From NCBI GenBank assembly GCA_023419875.1, contig JAEZXM010000225.1, forward strand, positions 1 through 8,062: a stretch of 8,062 nt of DNA, written 5' to 3'. Source of the stretch: Pseudomonadota bacterium. GTDB lineage: Bacteria; Myxococcota; Myxococcia; Myxococcales; Anaeromyxobacteraceae. The stretch's first letter is position 1. Each line of letters opens with the position of its first letter. The position numbers and the translations under genes were made by a program. Of this stretch, positions 6,914-8,062 are shown in pieces. The notes under the pieces were generated by a model that had not been told where the DNA came from, ran no database searches, and saw nothing but the letters and a program-made list of their open reading frames with translations.

Positions 6914-6940
6914 TTCCGCCGGCGCCGCGGTGCGGCGGAA
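6914..6940. repeat. Inverted repeat between argG and tetR
   Basis: TTCCGCCG (6914-6921) and CGGCGGAA (6933-6940) are perfect 8-bp arms with an 11-nt spacer. It lies 60-86 bp upstream of the argG ATG and just before the TTGACG element of the tetR promoter. It could be a second regulator site or a stem in the argG leader. It does not resemble an ArgR box. Confidence 0.35.
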
Positions 6941-6946
6941 CGTTCG

Positions 6947-6976
6947 TTGACGCCCGCCCGCCGTCCGTCGTACCTA
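6947..6976 (+). promoter_or_regulatory. Probable tetR-adaptor promoter
   Basis: TTGACG (6947-6952) matches five of six bases of the -35 consensus. TACCTA (6971-6976), 18 nt on, is a weak -10 typical of GC-rich genomes. The -10 falls inside the palindromic operator, which is the expected arrangement for autorepression. Confidence 0.45.
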
Positions 6977-6990
6977 CCGACCGGTAGGTA
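6971..6990. promoter_or_regulatory. Palindromic TetR-family operator
   Basis: TACCTACCGACCGGTAGGTA consists of perfect 9-bp inverted arms (TACCTACCG and CGGTAGGTA) around an AC centre. It resembles the accGaCCGGTaggt-type palindromes bound by many TetR-family repressors of efflux pumps. It lies 27 nt before the tetR ATG and over the likely -10 region, so it is the obvious autoregulatory site. It is over 110 bp from the argG start and need not control argG. Confidence 0.8.
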
Positions 6991-7017
6991 ACCGGAACCG
7001 CACCGCCGGTGGAGACG

Positions 7018-7629
7018 ATGCCCAGGACGCGCAACGACTCGGTCCGCGAACGGCTGCTCGACGCCGCCATCTCCCTCTTCGCCGAGCGGGGGTACGCGGC
7101 CACGTCGATCCGGGAGATCGTCGAGGCGGCCGGCGTCACGAAGCCCGCGCTCTACTACTACTTCCAGAGCAAGGAAGGGATCTTCCGGGCGATCCTCGAC
7201 GCGGTGGAGCAGACGACGCGCGAGATCGTCGCCGGCTCGAACGCGACCCGCGGCTCGAGCCGCGCGCGGATCGAGCAGCTCTTCCTCTCGATGCACGCGC
7301 TGTTCGAGCGCGAGAAGACCGCGGTCCGGTTCCTGAACGCGGTGATGTGGGGACCGGCGCAGGGCATCCCGCGCTGCGACCTCCAGAGCGTTCACGAGAG
7401 GTTCAAGCGCGAGGTGGAGCGCCTCGTCGCGCAGGGCATCGCGGCCGGAGAGTTCCGCGCCGCCCGCCCCGCCGACGTCGCCCGCGCCCTGCTCGCGATC
7501 GTGTCCCACCACTTCGATCTCGCCCTGGCCTTCCCCCAGCTCGCGCCCGGCAAGGCCGGCCTGAAGCGCGACCTCGGTTTCGTGTTCCGCGGCATCACCC
7601 GCAACGCCCAGACGGAGAACGCACCATGA
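7018..7629 (+). CDS. TetR/AcrR-family transcriptional repressor of an efflux operon
   Basis: A 203-residue DNA-binding repressor, probably released by a pump substrate. The N-terminal helix-turn-helix domain is textbook: RERLLDAAISLFAERGYAAT, then SIREIVEAAGVTKPALYYYF with the recognition helix at about 39-48, and SKEGIFRAIL. The C-terminal ligand and dimer domain (about 65-203) contains MHALFEREKTAVRFLNAVMWGPAQGIP, a pattern I associate with regulators beside RND pumps. The start is uncertain. The ATG at 7018 has GGTGGAG only 3 nt upstream; an in-frame GTG at 7009 would add three residues but has no clear ribosome site. The stop overlaps the next gene's start (ATGA), implying translational coupling. 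It is divergent from argG and has its own operator upstream, so autorepression is expected. Confidence 0.94.
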   Translation: MPRTRNDSVRERLLDAAISLFAERGYAATSIREIVEAAGVTKPALYYYFQSKEGIFRAILDAVEQTTREIVAGSNATRGSSRARIEQLFLSMHALFEREKTAVRFLNAVMWGPAQGIPRCDLQSVHERFKREVERLVAQGIAAGEFRAARPADVARALLAIVSHHFDLALAFPQLAPGKAGLKRDLGFVFRGITRNAQTENAP

Positions 7630-8062
7630 CGCGCCTGCGCTCGATCACCCTCCCCCTCTCCCTCGTCCTCCTCTCCGCGGCGGCCGGCTGCAAGCCCGGA
7701 TCGGAACCGAAGGAGGGCGGCAAGCCCGAGGTCGCCGTCGAGACCGCCCGCGCCGCGCCCGCGGACGTCGAGGAGGCCGTCGAGGTGGTCGGGGCGCTCT
7801 CCCCGCGGAGCACCGCCGAGGTGCGCACGGAGTACAGCGGCACCGTGACGGAGGTGCTGGTCACGCAGTGGGTCGAGGTGAAGAAGGGCACTCCCCTCGC
7901 CCGGCTCGACGCCCGCGAGGCGAACGCGGGGGTGCAGGCCGCGAAGGCGGCGCTGCTCCAGGCCGAGGTGGCCGCCCAGCGCGCCGCCCGGGAGCGGGAG
8001 CGGACCGACAAGCTCGCCGAGGCCGGGCTCGCCACGAGCCAGGCCACCGACGAGGCGCGCAC
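7626..8062 (+). CDS. RND-type efflux periplasmic adaptor lipoprotein (HlyD/MFP family), C-terminus beyond window
   Basis: The first 145 codons of a membrane fusion protein, translated directly, that links an inner-membrane efflux pump to an outer-membrane channel. The signal peptide has a positively charged start (MTRLRS), a hydrophobic stretch, and a lipobox ending A-A-G-C at Cys22, so it is a lipid-anchored adaptor. Residues about 36-60 (VAVETARAAPADVEEAVEVVGAL) are the first membrane-proximal strands. SGTVTEVLVTQWVEVKKGTPLARLD (71-95) is the first half of the lipoyl-like domain. From about 97 an Ala/Glu/Arg-rich alpha-helical hairpin begins (AGVQAAKAALLQAEVAAQ, RERERTDKLAEAGLATS). A Trp-Val pair occupies the place where the family commonly has Gly-Asp or Gly-Gln in the lipoyl turn. 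GGAG lies 8 nt before the ATG, and its first bases overlap the tetR stop. The pump and channel genes are expected to the right. Confidence 0.93.
   Translation, partial: MTRLRSITLPLSLVLLSAAAGCKPGSEPKEGGKPEVAVETARAAPADVEEAVEVVGALSPRSTAEVRTEYSGTVTEVLVTQWVEVKKGTPLARLDAREANAGVQAAKAALLQAEVAAQRAARERERTDKLAEAGLATSQATDEAR

Noticed and set aside
5442..6950. A 502-codon plus-strand frame opposite argG
   Set aside because: It is antisense to an unmistakable ArgG, with biased composition and no domain.
6855..7139. A longer start for argG, up to 95 codons upstream
   Set aside because: The added part overlaps tetR on the other strand and its operator, and the ATG at 6854 matches the E. coli start.
3193..7512. 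A 1439-codon open frame on the minus strand
   Set aside because: It runs through argG and the glycosidase in another frame and into the antisense of tetR. Its product is extremely rich in Arg, Ala, Gly and Pro with no domain pattern. It is a product of GC-rich codon bias.
7595..8062. A minus-strand frame opposite the adaptor gene
   Set aside because: The plus strand carries a signal peptide, lipobox and lipoyl-like motif; the minus product is Ser/Ala/Arg-rich with no features.

Overview
This is a very GC-rich bacterial chromosome segment with tightly packed genes and strong third-position G/C bias. That bias opens long spurious frames on both strands. The mix of genes fits a high-GC Myxococcota-type bacterium, with Anaeromyxobacter my best guess. 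There is no rRNA or other marker, so this placement is inference. No tRNA, rRNA, CRISPR array, insertion sequence or phage gene was seen.

Layout. Five genes lie on the minus strand, read from right to left: argininosuccinate synthase (argG, 6854-5505), a cytoplasmic family 3 glycoside hydrolase (5417-3039), a small secreted protein of unknown function (3005-2469), a lipoprotein with a C-terminal OB-like domain (2346-1762), and a RecQ-family helicase (1718 to the left edge, its C-terminus cut off). On the plus strand, divergent from argG, are a TetR-family repressor (7018-7629) and a lipoprotein-type periplasmic adaptor of an efflux pump (7626 to the right edge, cut off). The last two overlap by 4 bp. 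Intergenic gaps are 43, 122, 33, 86-87 and about 163 bp, so no stretch over 300 bp lacks a gene.

How the genes work together. The tetR-adaptor pair is a self-regulated efflux operon whose pump and outer-membrane genes probably lie beyond the right edge. A near-perfect 20-bp palindrome overlaps the likely -10 region of its promoter and is the obvious TetR operator. The glycosidase and the secreted protein are close enough to share a transcript. The lipoprotein and recQ form a second likely pair with its own promoter. argG stands alone without other arginine genes.

I see no clearly new multi-gene system. The points most worth checking are a RecQ that appears to lack the winged-helix domain, glycosidase and argG starts without a Shine-Dalgarno (one with a well-placed -10 box suggesting a leaderless mRNA), and a nested inverted-repeat structure that could mask the lipoprotein ribosome-binding site.
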